A DNA stretch of 14,259 nt from an uncultured Phaeodactylibacter sp. Its GTDB lineage: Bacteria > Bacteroidota > Bacteroidia > Chitinophagales > Saprospiraceae. The stretch lies in NCBI GenBank assembly GCA_913062745.1, contig CAJXXJ010000029.1:1-14259 (forward strand). Direction: 5' to 3'. Of the stretch, positions 8,427 through 14,259 are shown in pieces (the stretch's first letter is position 1; the number at the start of each line of letters is the position of its first letter). The notes beneath the pieces were generated by a model. That model was not told the origin of the DNA and did no database searches. It was given only the letters and a program-made list of their open reading frames with translations. The position numbers were made by a program, and so were the translations under genes.

Positions 8427-9188
8427 ATGAGTAATTTAAACGGAAAAGTAGCCGTCGTCACCGGCGGTAACAGCGGCATCGGATACGCAAGCGCAGAACG
8501 CCTGAAAGCAGCCGGGGCGAAAGTGATCATCACCGGGCGGTCGGCGGAAAAAGTTGAGCAGGCCGCCGCGGCTCTGCAGGTTAAGGGCATCGTAGCGGAT
8601 GTCAGCCAGCTGAGCGCAATTGACAAATTGGTAGAACAGGTAAGCGCGGAGTACGGTAAAGTGGACGTGCTGTTCGTCAATGCCGGCATTTTCGCTCCGG
8701 CACCGGTCGGGCAAATCAGCGAGGAGATGTTTGACCATCAGATGGGGATCAATTTTAAGGGTGCGGTATTCACCATCGAGAAGTTCCTGCCCGTCCTCAA
8801 CGACGGGGCCTCCATCATCAATTTGTCTTCCGTAAATGCCTACACCGGCATGCCAAACACGGCTGTTTATGCGGCTTCCAAAGCTGCGCTAAATTCCTAC
8901 ACCCGCACCGCTGCCACCGAGCTGGCCCCCCGCCAAATCAGGGTGAATGCCGTAAATCCCGGCCCGGTAGCCACACCTATTTTCGGCAAAACCGGCATGG
9001 GCGAGGAGCAGCTGAACGGCTTTGCCACCGCTATGCAGAACCGGATTCCCCTCAAGCGGTTCGGGCAGCCGGAGGATATCGCTAAGCTCGTGGTTTTCCT
9101 GGCTTCGGATGATGCCTCCTTCATCACAGGCGGCGAATACAACATCGATGGCGGTATCAACGTAAACCCGCTGCTGGCCGCCAACTAA
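8427..9188 (+). CDS. Classical short-chain dehydrogenase/reductase (SDR), TetR-linked
   Basis: This 253-residue protein is a complete classical SDR with a Rossmann fold. The cofactor loop TGGNSGIG is at residues 12-19, Asp58 follows the third strand, NAG is at 85-87, and the catalytic tetrad is Asn109, Ser135, Tyr148 and Lys152 (YAASK). The C-terminus has the usual GGEYNIDGG motif. Arg38 after the second strand suggests NADP(H) preference. It would reduce a carbonyl or oxidise an alcohol in the cytoplasm; the substrate cannot be told from sequence. Two operator-like inverted repeats lie upstream, and a TetR-type regulator follows 86 bases downstream in the same direction, so expression is probably induced by a small molecule, perhaps a reactive carbonyl or quinone that the enzyme removes. 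The start is fixed by the conserved MSNLNGKVAVVTGG beginning. Confidence 0.93.
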   Translation: MSNLNGKVAVVTGGNSGIGYASAERLKAAGAKVIITGRSAEKVEQAAAALQVKGIVADVSQLSAIDKLVEQVSAEYGKVDVLFVNAGIFAPAPVGQISEEMFDHQMGINFKGAVFTIEKFLPVLNDGASIINLSSVNAYTGMPNTAVYAASKAALNSYTRTAATELAPRQIRVNAVNPGPVATPIFGKTGMGEEQLNGFATAMQNRIPLKRFGQPEDIAKLVVFLASDDASFITGGEYNIDGGINVNPLLAAN

Positions 9189-9205
9189 TTTTTTTGCCCT
9201 AATCT

Positions 9206-9219
9206 GGAACGATAATTCC
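9206..9219. promoter_or_regulatory. Putative TetR operator, copy 3
   Basis: GGAACGATAATTCC: the left half-site GGAACG matches the other two copies exactly, and the right half matches CGTTCC at four of six bases. With flanking bases it reads TGGAA/TTCCA. It lies between the SDR stop and the tetR start, as expected for autoregulation. Confidence 0.5.
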
Positions 9220-9232
9220 AATTTCGGGTTAT

Positions 9233-9270
9233 GTTTAGGGAATCGGCACTGCTGGTTCCCTAAACTTTTT
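9233..9270 (+). terminator. Hairpin with T-run directly before tetR (terminator or attenuator)
   Basis: GTTTAGGGAA (9233-9242) and TTCCCTAAAC (9256-9265) form a perfect 10-bp stem, extendable by G-T wobble pairs, followed by TTTTT at 9266-9270. The shape is that of a Rho-independent terminator for the SDR gene. It ends only four bases before the tetR ATG, so it may also limit tetR expression. Confidence 0.6.
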
Positions 9271-9274
9271 GAAT

Positions 9275-9853
9275 ATGCCACGTAGCAAGACCTTCGACGA
9301 GCAGGAAGCCTTGCAAAAAGCAATGGATGCTTTTTGGAAAAACGGCTATCATGCCACTTCTATGCAGGACCTGGTGGACGCCATGGGCATCAACCGGGCG
9401 AGCCTGTACGATACCTTCGGCGGGAAGCGCGCGCTGTTCGACCGGGCCTTTGAGCTGTACCGGGCTACCAATACAGCCGGGCTAAAGCGTTTTCTGGAAA
9501 GCCAGGAGAGTGTGCGCGAAGGCTTCCGTCAGCTTTTCGCCAATGCCATTGCCGAGTCGCAGTCGGACCGCAAAGGCTGCTTCGTCGTCAACGTCACCAC
9601 TGAATTATTGCCGGCGGATGAGGCGCTGCAAGAGACTCTGCAAGCTAACAAAGTGGCTTTTACGGAAGTGTTTTGCCAATTTCTGCAAAAGGGCGTGGAA
9701 CAGGGGGAAATTGCGGCTGGCAAAGACCTGCGGGCGATCGCCGGTATGATTTTTACCCTGTACAACGGCGTGAAGGTAGTGGGCAAGATACCAGGGCAGG
9801 AGGAGGAGCTGATGGCATCGGTGGAGGCTGCGCTGGGGGTGTTAGCGTATTGA
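9275..9853 (+). CDS. TetR/AcrR-family transcriptional repressor
   Basis: The 192-residue protein has a TetR-type N-terminal DNA-binding domain: a helix with FDEQEALQKAMDAFW (residues 7-21), GYHATSM (24-30), and the recognition region AMGINRASLYDTFGGK (36-51). The C-terminal ligand domain has RKGCFVVNVTTEL (99-111), a motif shared by a group of TetR regulators; Cys102 in it could be redox- or electrophile-sensitive, which is only a suggestion. The ATG at 9275 is preferred over an in-frame TTG at 9269, because MPRSKTF is the normal family start and the TTG lies in the T-run of the hairpin. It follows the SDR gene in the same direction. Three similar inverted repeats nearby are its likely operators, making it the repressor of the SDR gene and of itself. 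Confidence 0.92.
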   Translation: MPRSKTFDEQEALQKAMDAFWKNGYHATSMQDLVDAMGINRASLYDTFGGKRALFDRAFELYRATNTAGLKRFLESQESVREGFRQLFANAIAESQSDRKGCFVVNVTTELLPADEALQETLQANKVAFTEVFCQFLQKGVEQGEIAAGKDLRAIAGMIFTLYNGVKVVGKIPGQEEELMASVEAALGVLAY

Positions 9854-10153
9854 AGGATACTGCCCGCAAGATCACGTTTTTATTTTTCAGCACTGAAAGC
9901 CTCCATTCCGTTGCCGGGGACTTCTGTTGCATGGTTTGGGCACCTGTGCCACTGTCTTCCGTTCAGTGCAATGCTTTTGAGAAATCACCACCTCGGCGAT
10001 GGCGATAAACCCGGGCGGCGGGGCGTCTATTTTCGGCAAATATAGAATGATCCACAGGCGGGACTAGACAAGCTTGCTTTTGCCTGAAAGGTTGTAGCAT
10101 GAGCTTCCCTGGAATCGCGTTTTTTTTTATATTTAGGTTTAAATATTTCTGTG
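9854..10153. other. Intergenic region between tetR and lipoprotein gene
   Basis: About 300 bases with no recognisable gene. A CAGGC/GCCTG inverted repeat (10055-10059 and 10082-10086) encloses the palindrome CAAGCTTG (10069-10076). A T8 run (10121-10128) leads into TATATTTA (10128-10135), one base from the Bacteroidota -7 consensus and 18 bases upstream of the lipoprotein ATG, so the lipoprotein promoter may be there. I see no clear terminator after tetR. Confidence 0.4.
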
Positions 10154-10978
10154 ATGCGTTACCAACTGTTATTTCTGTCCGTACTACTCTTATTTGCCTC
10201 CTGTGACGACAGTGAAGCCCCTTTCCCCGGCGCAGCCTCCGGGCCGCTCAAGAAAGTCGAGGGCTTTATCAATGGTATGCCCTCAGACGAAATAACGGAG
10301 CTGACGTACGATGGCAGCGGAAGAGTCGAATCTATACAGATTACGCAGGGGAATTTTGCTTACAGAACCTACGAGGTGGCGTACAGCGGCGAAGCAGTAA
10401 CTACCCTGACGATTACGCGTGATTTTATCAACAGCGGGACCATGGTATCTGAAGTTTTTGACGTGGACGATCAGGGCGGCCAGATCATCTTATCTTCTCC
10501 GGATGCTCAGGGGCGGTACGTCCTGACGGCTGCGGATGGCTACATCAATACTTTTGAAGACCACTATGACCGCGATAACGGTTATTTCAACGCTGCTCAT
10601 TTCGTAAGAAGTACCAGCAACAATATCGATACGATCTCTCACTTTACGACTAATGCCACAGACAGCAATCTGCTGGCCTGGCAGTACACGTTTTCCGATT
10701 TTGCGGCAACGCCTTCTCTCAATGCCGCGTTTAATCCGGCCTTCAACTACGCTTTCGGTTTTTATGACCCCTACATCGGTTTAGCCCTCGGGCTGAAAGT
10801 TTCAGAAGAAGCCCCTCTTACCTCCTCCTATCTCGATGGGAATGGTACATACCGGGCTGTAAATGTCTCTGCAGACATGGAGGAGGTAAGCAACGGCCTG
10901 CTGATGAAACTGGGTTATAGTATCGCCGACCTCCCTGACAATACTTATCATCTGGAGTTTGAATATTATGAAGAGTGA
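10154..10978 (+). CDS. Hypothetical lipoprotein, possibly surface-exposed
   Basis: The 274-residue product begins with a lipoprotein signal peptide: MRYQLL, a hydrophobic core FLSVLLLF, then ASC with the lipidated cysteine at residue 17. The mature N-terminus reads CDDSEAPFP; acidic residues just after the cysteine resemble the lipoprotein export signals that send lipoproteins to the outer face of the outer membrane in Bacteroidota, so surface exposure is possible. The rest is rich in Thr, Tyr, Asp and Asn and in predicted beta strands. A segment near residues 45-60 (ITELTYDGSGRVESI) resembles the strand-turn pattern of YD/RHS-like or DUF4595-type lipoproteins, but I do not recognise the family with certainty. 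The ATG at 10154 is preferred over the GTG directly before it. No binding or catalytic motif is seen and neighbours give no function. Confidence 0.8.
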   Translation: MRYQLLFLSVLLLFASCDDSEAPFPGAASGPLKKVEGFINGMPSDEITELTYDGSGRVESIQITQGNFAYRTYEVAYSGEAVTTLTITRDFINSGTMVSEVFDVDDQGGQIILSSPDAQGRYVLTAADGYINTFEDHYDRDNGYFNAAHFVRSTSNNIDTISHFTTNATDSNLLAWQYTFSDFAATPSLNAAFNPAFNYAFGFYDPYIGLALGLKVSEEAPLTSSYLDGNGTYRAVNVSADMEEVSNGLLMKLGYSIADLPDNTYHLEFEYYEE

Positions 10979-11215
10979 TACCGCGTAGTATGCCTTCGTG
11001 ACATTTTGGTACTGTCGCGGCGCAGCTTTACAGGCTGAGCCAACCCGCCTGTGATATCAACCGAGAGCTCCTTTTTAGCAGTTTGTCTCATCCTTCCGTA
11101 CCCACCTGGCGTATTGGCGAAAGCCAAGTAAAACCGCTCTCAGGTATTTGCGCTATGTCTGCCCCGAACATCCACCCCTTCGCCTCGTTCCGTAGTACAT
11201 AACGACAAAGAACCT

Positions 11216-12586
11216 ATGATAACAACCATCAACCCCGCCACCGGCGAGACCATCAAAGAATACGAACAATTTACCGATCAGCGGGTCGACCAAACCATCC
11301 GGGCCTGCCACGAGGCTTTTCTGGACTGGAAGAAGCTTACCCACAAGGAGCGCGGCGAGCATCTCCAAAACCTGGCTAAAGCGCTGCGCGGCCACAAAGA
11401 GGAATTTGCTAAGCTGATGACCGAGGAAATGGGCAAGCTGTATCAACAGGGGCATCAGGAAGTAGAGCTCTGTGCTGCCATCTGCGAATACACCGCTAAA
11501 ACCGGCCCGGAGGAGCTGCAGGATGAAAAGCGCGAACTGCCCAATGGCGGTAACGGCCTGATCACCTACAGCCCTATTGGAGTGGTGTACGGTATTCAGC
11601 CCTGGAATTTCCCGGCTTACCAGGTCATCCGTTACGCGGCAGCTAGCCTCATGGCGGGCAACGGCGTACTGCTCAAACACGCTGCAAATGTAACCGGCTG
11701 CGCGCTGCTGCTGGAGAAGATATTCCAAAAGGCAGGCCTGCCCAATGACATCTTTAAAGTACTGCTGATCGACCATGATCAATCGGATAAGGTCATTGAG
11801 CATGAACTGGTACGTGGGGTGACCCTCACCGGCAGCCCGGGCGCCGGCAAGATTATTGCCCAGAAAGCCGCCGCTGCTCTCAAAAAGACGGTGATGGAAC
11901 TGGGCTCCAATGATGCCTATATCGTACTGTCGGATGCCGACCTGGAAACTGCTGTGAAAGCCTGCGTTCTGGGGCGGGTCTTCAACAATGGCGAGACCTG
12001 CGTAGCTGCCAAGCGCTTCATTGTAGTCGATGAGTTGTACGATGATTTCCGCGATGCTTACGTGGAAAAAATGAAAAACCTGCCCTACGGCGACCCCTTC
12101 GACAAAAACAATAAACTCGGCCCTATGGCACGTGAAGACCTGCGGGAAGAGCTGCACGAACAGGTACAGAAAAGCGTTGAAAAAGGCGCAAAGGCCCTCT
12201 GTGGCGGCGAAATGCCGGACGGCCCCGGCTTTTATTACCCGGCAACGGTACTGGAAAATGTAAAGCCCGGCCAGCCGGCTTACGACGAAGAACTATTCGG
12301 CCCTGTTGCCTCGCTCATGCGTGCCAAGGATGACGAGGATGCCATGCGCATCGCCAACGACAGCCGCTTTGGCCTTGGTGGCGGTATTTTCTCCAAAGAC
12401 CCTGAACGGGCGCGCCAATTTGCCCGCGATCACTTTGATACCGGCATGGTCTTTATCAACTCCTTTGGCCTGGCTCAGCCCAATATGCCCTTCGGTGGCG
12501 TCAAAGACTCCGGCTACGGCCGCGAGCACGGCGGCTTCGGCGTACACGAGTTCGTCAACGCTAAAGCAATTATGGAACTGGCGTAA
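11216..12586 (+). CDS. NAD(P)-dependent succinate-semialdehyde dehydrogenase, Sad/YneI type
   Basis: This 456-residue cytoplasmic enzyme is a full aldehyde dehydrogenase. Visible motifs: INPATGE at the start; PWNFP at 129-133 with Asn131 of the oxyanion hole; LLKHAANVTGCA at 152-163; the cofactor-loop motif TGSPGAG at 205-211; the general base Glu228 in MELGSND; the nucleophile Cys262 in NNGETCVAAKRF; EELFGPVA at 358-365; and MPFGGVKDSGYGRE at 424-437. LKHAANVTGCA and ETCVAAKRF match the Sad (YneI) group, which oxidises succinate semialdehyde to succinate with NAD(P), rather than longer GabD. Length fits that group. The usual second Gly of ELGG is Ser here (ELGSND). The SDR gene follows after 47 bases with no terminator, so the two are probably one operon and may act on the same aldehyde pool, for example semialdehydes from GABA or similar compounds. 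The exact substrate is inferred from family. Confidence 0.92.
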   Translation: MITTINPATGETIKEYEQFTDQRVDQTIRACHEAFLDWKKLTHKERGEHLQNLAKALRGHKEEFAKLMTEEMGKLYQQGHQEVELCAAICEYTAKTGPEELQDEKRELPNGGNGLITYSPIGVVYGIQPWNFPAYQVIRYAAASLMAGNGVLLKHAANVTGCALLLEKIFQKAGLPNDIFKVLLIDHDQSDKVIEHELVRGVTLTGSPGAGKIIAQKAAAALKKTVMELGSNDAYIVLSDADLETAVKACVLGRVFNNGETCVAAKRFIVVDELYDDFRDAYVEKMKNLPYGDPFDKNNKLGPMAREDLREELHEQVQKSVEKGAKALCGGEMPDGPGFYYPATVLENVKPGQPAYDEELFGPVASLMRAKDDEDAMRIANDSRFGLGGGIFSKDPERARQFARDHFDTGMVFINSFGLAQPNMPFGGVKDSGYGREHGGFGVHEFVNAKAIMELA

Positions 12587-12633
12587 AGAACCGTCCCGTA
12601 CTTCTTTTTTAGTAAAATCAGAACACAACACTT

Positions 12634-13377
12634 ATGAATATTCAGGATAAAGTTATCATCATCACCGGTGCCAGTAGCGGCATCGGGCAAGCTACTGCCA
12701 AAAAACTGGCCAGGGACGGGGCTAAAGTGGCTCTGGCCGCCCGCCGCAAAGACCGGCTTGATGAGCTTAAAAAAGACATTGAAGAGGCAGGCGGCACTGC
12801 TATTGCCGTGGAAGTGGACGTCACCAAACGGGATGATATCAAAAAGCTCGTACAGGAGACGAGCAGTGCCTTTGGGCCCTGCGACGTACTAGTCAATAAT
12901 GCCGGCATCATGCCGCTGAGTTACATGAAAAATATGCACGTGGACGAATGGCTGAAAATGGTGGATGTCAATGTTAATGGCGTTCTCCACTGCCTGGCGG
13001 AAACCTTGCCGGATATGGTAGAGCGCAAAAGCGGGCACATCGTCAATATTTCAAGTGTGGCGGGCCGGGAGGTGTCACCGGGCGGCGCGGTTTACTCGGG
13101 TACCAAATTTGCCGTGCGCGCCATCAGCGACGGGCTGCGGCAGGAGCTGTCCCCAAAGCACAATATCCGCGTGACCTGTATTGAACCCGGTGCTGTAGAG
13201 ACGGAACTGACGGATTCTATTACCGATGAAGAACTGATGGAGGATTTCAAAAGCAGCATGGGCGAGCTGGACTTTCTGGATAGCGAAGATATTGCTAATG
13301 CTATCCACTATGCCGTTTGCGAGCCCAATGGTGTGCACATCAATGAGCTGCAGGTACGCCCTACCAGTCAGGGATAA
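12634..13377 (+). CDS. Classical SDR oxidoreductase (YdfG/serine-dehydrogenase-like)
   Basis: The 247-residue protein is a classical SDR: cofactor loop TGASSGIG at residues 11-18, Arg37-Arg38 after the second strand (NADPH-type), Asp62, NNAG at 88-91, and catalytic Asn113, Ser141, Tyr154 and Lys158 (YSGTK). ArgLeu-rich AARRKDRLDEL and the tail with GVHINELQVRPTSQG are typical of the group containing YdfG (3-hydroxy acid/serine dehydrogenase, also able to reduce semialdehydes such as malonic semialdehyde). It is cytoplasmic. It lies 47 bases after the aldehyde dehydrogenase in the same direction; one enzyme would reduce and the other oxidise a related semialdehyde, a plausible pairing but not proven. 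A strong terminator follows 52 bases after its stop. No Shine-Dalgarno is seen, as usual in Bacteroidota. Confidence 0.92.
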   Translation: MNIQDKVIIITGASSGIGQATAKKLARDGAKVALAARRKDRLDELKKDIEEAGGTAIAVEVDVTKRDDIKKLVQETSSAFGPCDVLVNNAGIMPLSYMKNMHVDEWLKMVDVNVNGVLHCLAETLPDMVERKSGHIVNISSVAGREVSPGGAVYSGTKFAVRAISDGLRQELSPKHNIRVTCIEPGAVETELTDSITDEELMEDFKSSMGELDFLDSEDIANAIHYAVCEPNGVHINELQVRPTSQG

Positions 13378-13429
13378 GGAATGGTCTTTTAAATAAAAGC
13401 CAGTCGCAGCCTTTGCGGCCGGCCCCCTT

Positions 13430-13480
13430 CAAGCTTGAAAGTGCGGAGCATGAACTCCGTTTTTCAAGCTTGTTTTTTTT
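13430..13480 (+). terminator. Strong two-part intrinsic terminator of the dehydrogenase operon
   Basis: An outer 11-bp stem (CAAGCTTGAAA 13430-13440 with TTTCAAGCTTG 13462-13472) and an inner 5-bp stem (CGGAG 13444-13448 with CTCCG 13455-13459) form one long hairpin followed by T8 (13473-13480). Confidence 0.85.
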
Positions 13481-13538
13481 CCTTCCGCGTGGCTATCTGC
13501 CGGCCTTTCCGTTCAGGTTGCGGTCAAAAAATAAAGTT

Positions 13539-13579
13539 GGTCGGTATGGTGTGGTCGGCTATCCCATAGGGTACCGACC
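13539..13579. repeat. Imperfect inverted repeat between terminator and Rep element
   Basis: GGTCGGTA (13539-13546) is the exact reverse complement of TACCGACC (13572-13579). An inner pairing TATGG (13545-13549) with CCATA (13564-13568) could extend GGTCGG/CCGACC with a five-base bulge. It has no T-run on either side, so it is not a plain terminator. It could be a protein-binding site or part of the element boundary. Confidence 0.4.
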
Positions 13580-13587
13580 CCCTCACC

Positions 13588-13631
13588 AAAGACAACCTTA
13601 AAAAGGCCCTTCATTGTCGGTCTTTTTTTTT
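13588..13631 (+). terminator. Weak terminator-like hairpin
   Basis: AAAGAC (13588-13593) can pair with GTCTTT (13620-13625), or GACAA (13591-13595) with TTGTC (13614-13618), ahead of a run of nine T (13623-13631). The stem is short or interrupted, so the call is uncertain. Confidence 0.35.
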
Positions 13632-13659
13632 ACTGCTCATGGGCTTGTCTATGAGCAGT
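13632..13659 (+). repeat. Perfect 9-bp hairpin, candidate double-strand origin or operator
   Basis: ACTGCTCAT (13632-13640) and ATGAGCAGT (13651-13659) are exact reverse complements with a 10-base loop. It lies just upstream of the repeats before rep, where rolling-circle plasmids often carry the nick-site hairpin. The loop does not contain a known nick sequence. Confidence 0.5.
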
Positions 13660-13722
13660 GTAGTAATTGTAGTAGAACCCTTGACAAAATAACGGCAAAC
13701 ACGATAACGTAGTAGTGTAGTA
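13659..13722 (+). repeat. GTAGTA iteron-like repeats flanking the rep promoter
   Basis: TGTAGTA occurs at 13659-13665, 13668-13674 and 13716-13722, and CGTAGTA at 13708-13714, so two closely spaced pairs (steps of 9 and 8 bases) flank the TTGACA box. A longer direct repeat AGTGTAGTAA is at 13657-13666 and 13714-13723. Rep proteins of the pMV158 type bind direct repeats next to their gene. The reverse complement of 13708-13714 is TACTACG, the heptamer before the nick of pMV158, but here on the strand opposite to rep. Confidence 0.5.
13681..13708 (+). promoter_or_regulatory. Sigma70-like promoter of rep
   Basis: TTGACA at 13681-13686 is a perfect -35 box; 16 bases later GATAAC (13703-13708) matches four of six bases of TATAAT. 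This differs from the Bacteroidota TTTG/TAnnTTTG pattern. Confidence 0.4.
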
Positions 13723-13732
13723 AGCCAATAAT

Positions 13733-13739
13733 AAAGGGG
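13733..13739 (+). promoter_or_regulatory. Shine-Dalgarno of rep
   Basis: AAAGGGG lies seven bases before the ATG at 13747 and supports that start. No comparable site precedes the other genes in the window. Confidence 0.55.
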
Positions 13740-13746
13740 TAAAATA

Positions 13747-14259
13747 ATGATAAGTGGTAGAACATTTACGGCAAGTCTAAAACCGATGTGGTCAGAAGAG
13801 CAAATAAGCACGATTTTGAAGCAATTAAAAGGGTCCGCAGTAGTGCATGTTATCAATCATGATAAAGATGTTAATAGTGAAACTGGCGAGATAGTAGAAC
13901 CGCATACTCATGTTCTCATAGACTATGACACTCCAAGAAAGATATCGACTGTTGCTAATTTGTTAGAAGTTGAATCCAATTTCGTTGAGATCGTAAAAAG
14001 TAAAAAAGCCTTTTTGAGATATTTAACCCATAAAGATGATCACGATAAACATCAGTATGATGATAGTGAAGTTTGGTCCAATAGTGATGTATCTTATGCT
14101 GATTTGGTAAAAGGTGCTTCAATGTCCGATAAAGAAATAGCCGAGTATATTAAGCAAGGGCGTGGCCAGGACTTGTTAGGTGTTGTTAGTATGACCAAAT
14201 TAAGAACGATACAAGCATTTTTACAGTATGATGTTCAAGGTCGTATGTACAAAGAGATG
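13747..14259 (+). CDS. Rolling-circle replication initiator, pMV158/RepB (Rep_2) HUH type, partial
   Basis: The frame from 13747 stays open to the right edge, giving 171 residues of an unfinished protein. It matches the Rep_2 endonuclease domain of the pMV158/pLS1 RepB family, which nicks one strand at the origin and stays bound to the 5' end to start rolling-circle replication. The pattern is complete: NHDKD (37-41) supplies His38 and Asp41, HTH (53-55) is the HUH metal pair, and YLTHKD (92-97) supplies the nucleophile Tyr92, followed by DKHQYDDSEV (100-109), as in RepB, where the equivalents are His39, Asp42, His55, His57 and Tyr99. An extra segment after residue 130 (SMSDKEIAEYIKQGRGQ) may begin a C-terminal domain. 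A Shine-Dalgarno, sigma70-like promoter and GTAGTA repeats precede it. Codons are A/T-rich, unlike the neighbours, which indicates recent transfer. It may belong to an integrated plasmid, a phage satellite or a conjugative element. Confidence 0.85.
   Translation, partial: MISGRTFTASLKPMWSEEQISTILKQLKGSAVVHVINHDKDVNSETGEIVEPHTHVLIDYDTPRKISTVANLLEVESNFVEIVKSKKAFLRYLTHKDDHDKHQYDDSEVWSNSDVSYADLVKGASMSDKEIAEYIKQGRGQDLLGVVSMTKLRTIQAFLQYDVQGRMYKEM

Larger units (their letters stand above)
13378..13746. other. Intergenic boundary region between chromosomal operon and Rep element
   Basis: These 369 bases hold, in order: the strong terminator of the dehydrogenase operon (13430-13480), a long imperfect inverted repeat (13539-13579), a weak second terminator-like hairpin (13588-13631), a perfect 9-bp hairpin (13632-13659), four GTAGTA repeats (13660-13722), a sigma70-like promoter and a Shine-Dalgarno. 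Base composition changes from G+C-rich to A+T-rich at about 13620-13660, so the edge of an inserted element probably lies near there. Confidence 0.6.
13632..14259 (+). mobile_element. Left end of an integrated rolling-circle (HUH Rep) plasmid-like or satellite element, right end beyond window
   Basis: From about 13630 the sequence becomes A+T-rich: I counted 17 G+C in the 60 bases 13981-14040, against 31 of 60 in 12961-13020. The stretch holds a hairpin, direct repeats, a sigma70-like promoter, a Shine-Dalgarno and a RepB-like initiator, a layout typical of small rolling-circle replicons. The left boundary is inferred from composition only. No integrase, attachment site or second end can be seen. 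Confidence 0.6.

Noticed and set aside
11114..11127. Small hairpin TTGGC-GAAA-GCCAA with a GNRA loop before the aldehyde dehydrogenase gene
   Set aside because: A 5-bp stem is too small to distinguish from chance, and no riboswitch or terminator context is seen.
11153..12157. 334-codon minus-strand open frame
   Set aside because: It mirrors the aldehyde dehydrogenase gene, which has all catalytic motifs on the plus strand.
13611..13856. 81-codon minus-strand open frame across the rep control region
   Set aside because: It overlaps the rep start and its repeats, has no known motif, and its length is easily reached by chance in this DNA.
1..14259. CRISPR arrays, tRNA or rRNA genes, insertion sequences
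   Set aside because: No spaced repeats, no cloverleaf-like or rRNA-like stretches and no transposase frames were seen on either strand.

Overview
The window looks like a chromosomal segment of a Bacteroidota bacterium, most likely a marine or activated-sludge lineage of the Saprospiria type (Lewinella-like). Signs of this are a giant secreted protein built of LamG and immunoglobulin-like modules with GWNW repeats, a lipoprotein with an acidic residue pair after the lipid-anchor cysteine, mostly absent Shine-Dalgarno sequences, and a TAnnTTTG-type -7 box. The assignment is inferred from protein style; there is no rRNA or other marker gene in the window.

Left part (1-7461, minus strand): a very large secreted multidomain protein, of which 2,099 residues are visible before it runs off the left edge. 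Just upstream, in the same direction, lies a secreted protein with a phage tail-collar domain. That gene is split by a one-base frameshift at a run of five C (6898-6902). The two genes look like cell-surface proteins.

Middle part (7726-9853, plus strand): a DinB-superfamily protein, then a short-chain dehydrogenase/reductase (SDR) and a TetR-type repressor. Three copies of a GGAACG-NN-CGTTCC-like inverted repeat sit before the SDR (two) and before tetR (one), so the SDR and tetR probably form one self-regulated unit. A hairpin followed by five T lies directly against the tetR start codon.

Right part (10154-13377, plus strand): a hypothetical lipoprotein, then a succinate-semialdehyde dehydrogenase of the Sad/YneI type and a second SDR, 47 bases apart and probably co-transcribed. 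They end at a strong two-part intrinsic terminator (13430-13480).

Right edge (about 13630-14259): base composition drops sharply to A+T-rich and a different genetic style appears: a perfect 9-bp hairpin, four GTAGTA repeats, a sigma70-like TTGACA promoter, a clear Shine-Dalgarno, and the first 171 residues of a rolling-circle replication initiator of the pMV158/RepB (Rep_2) HUH type with all catalytic residues present. This is the left end of an integrated plasmid-like or satellite element that continues beyond the window, and it is the most notable item here.
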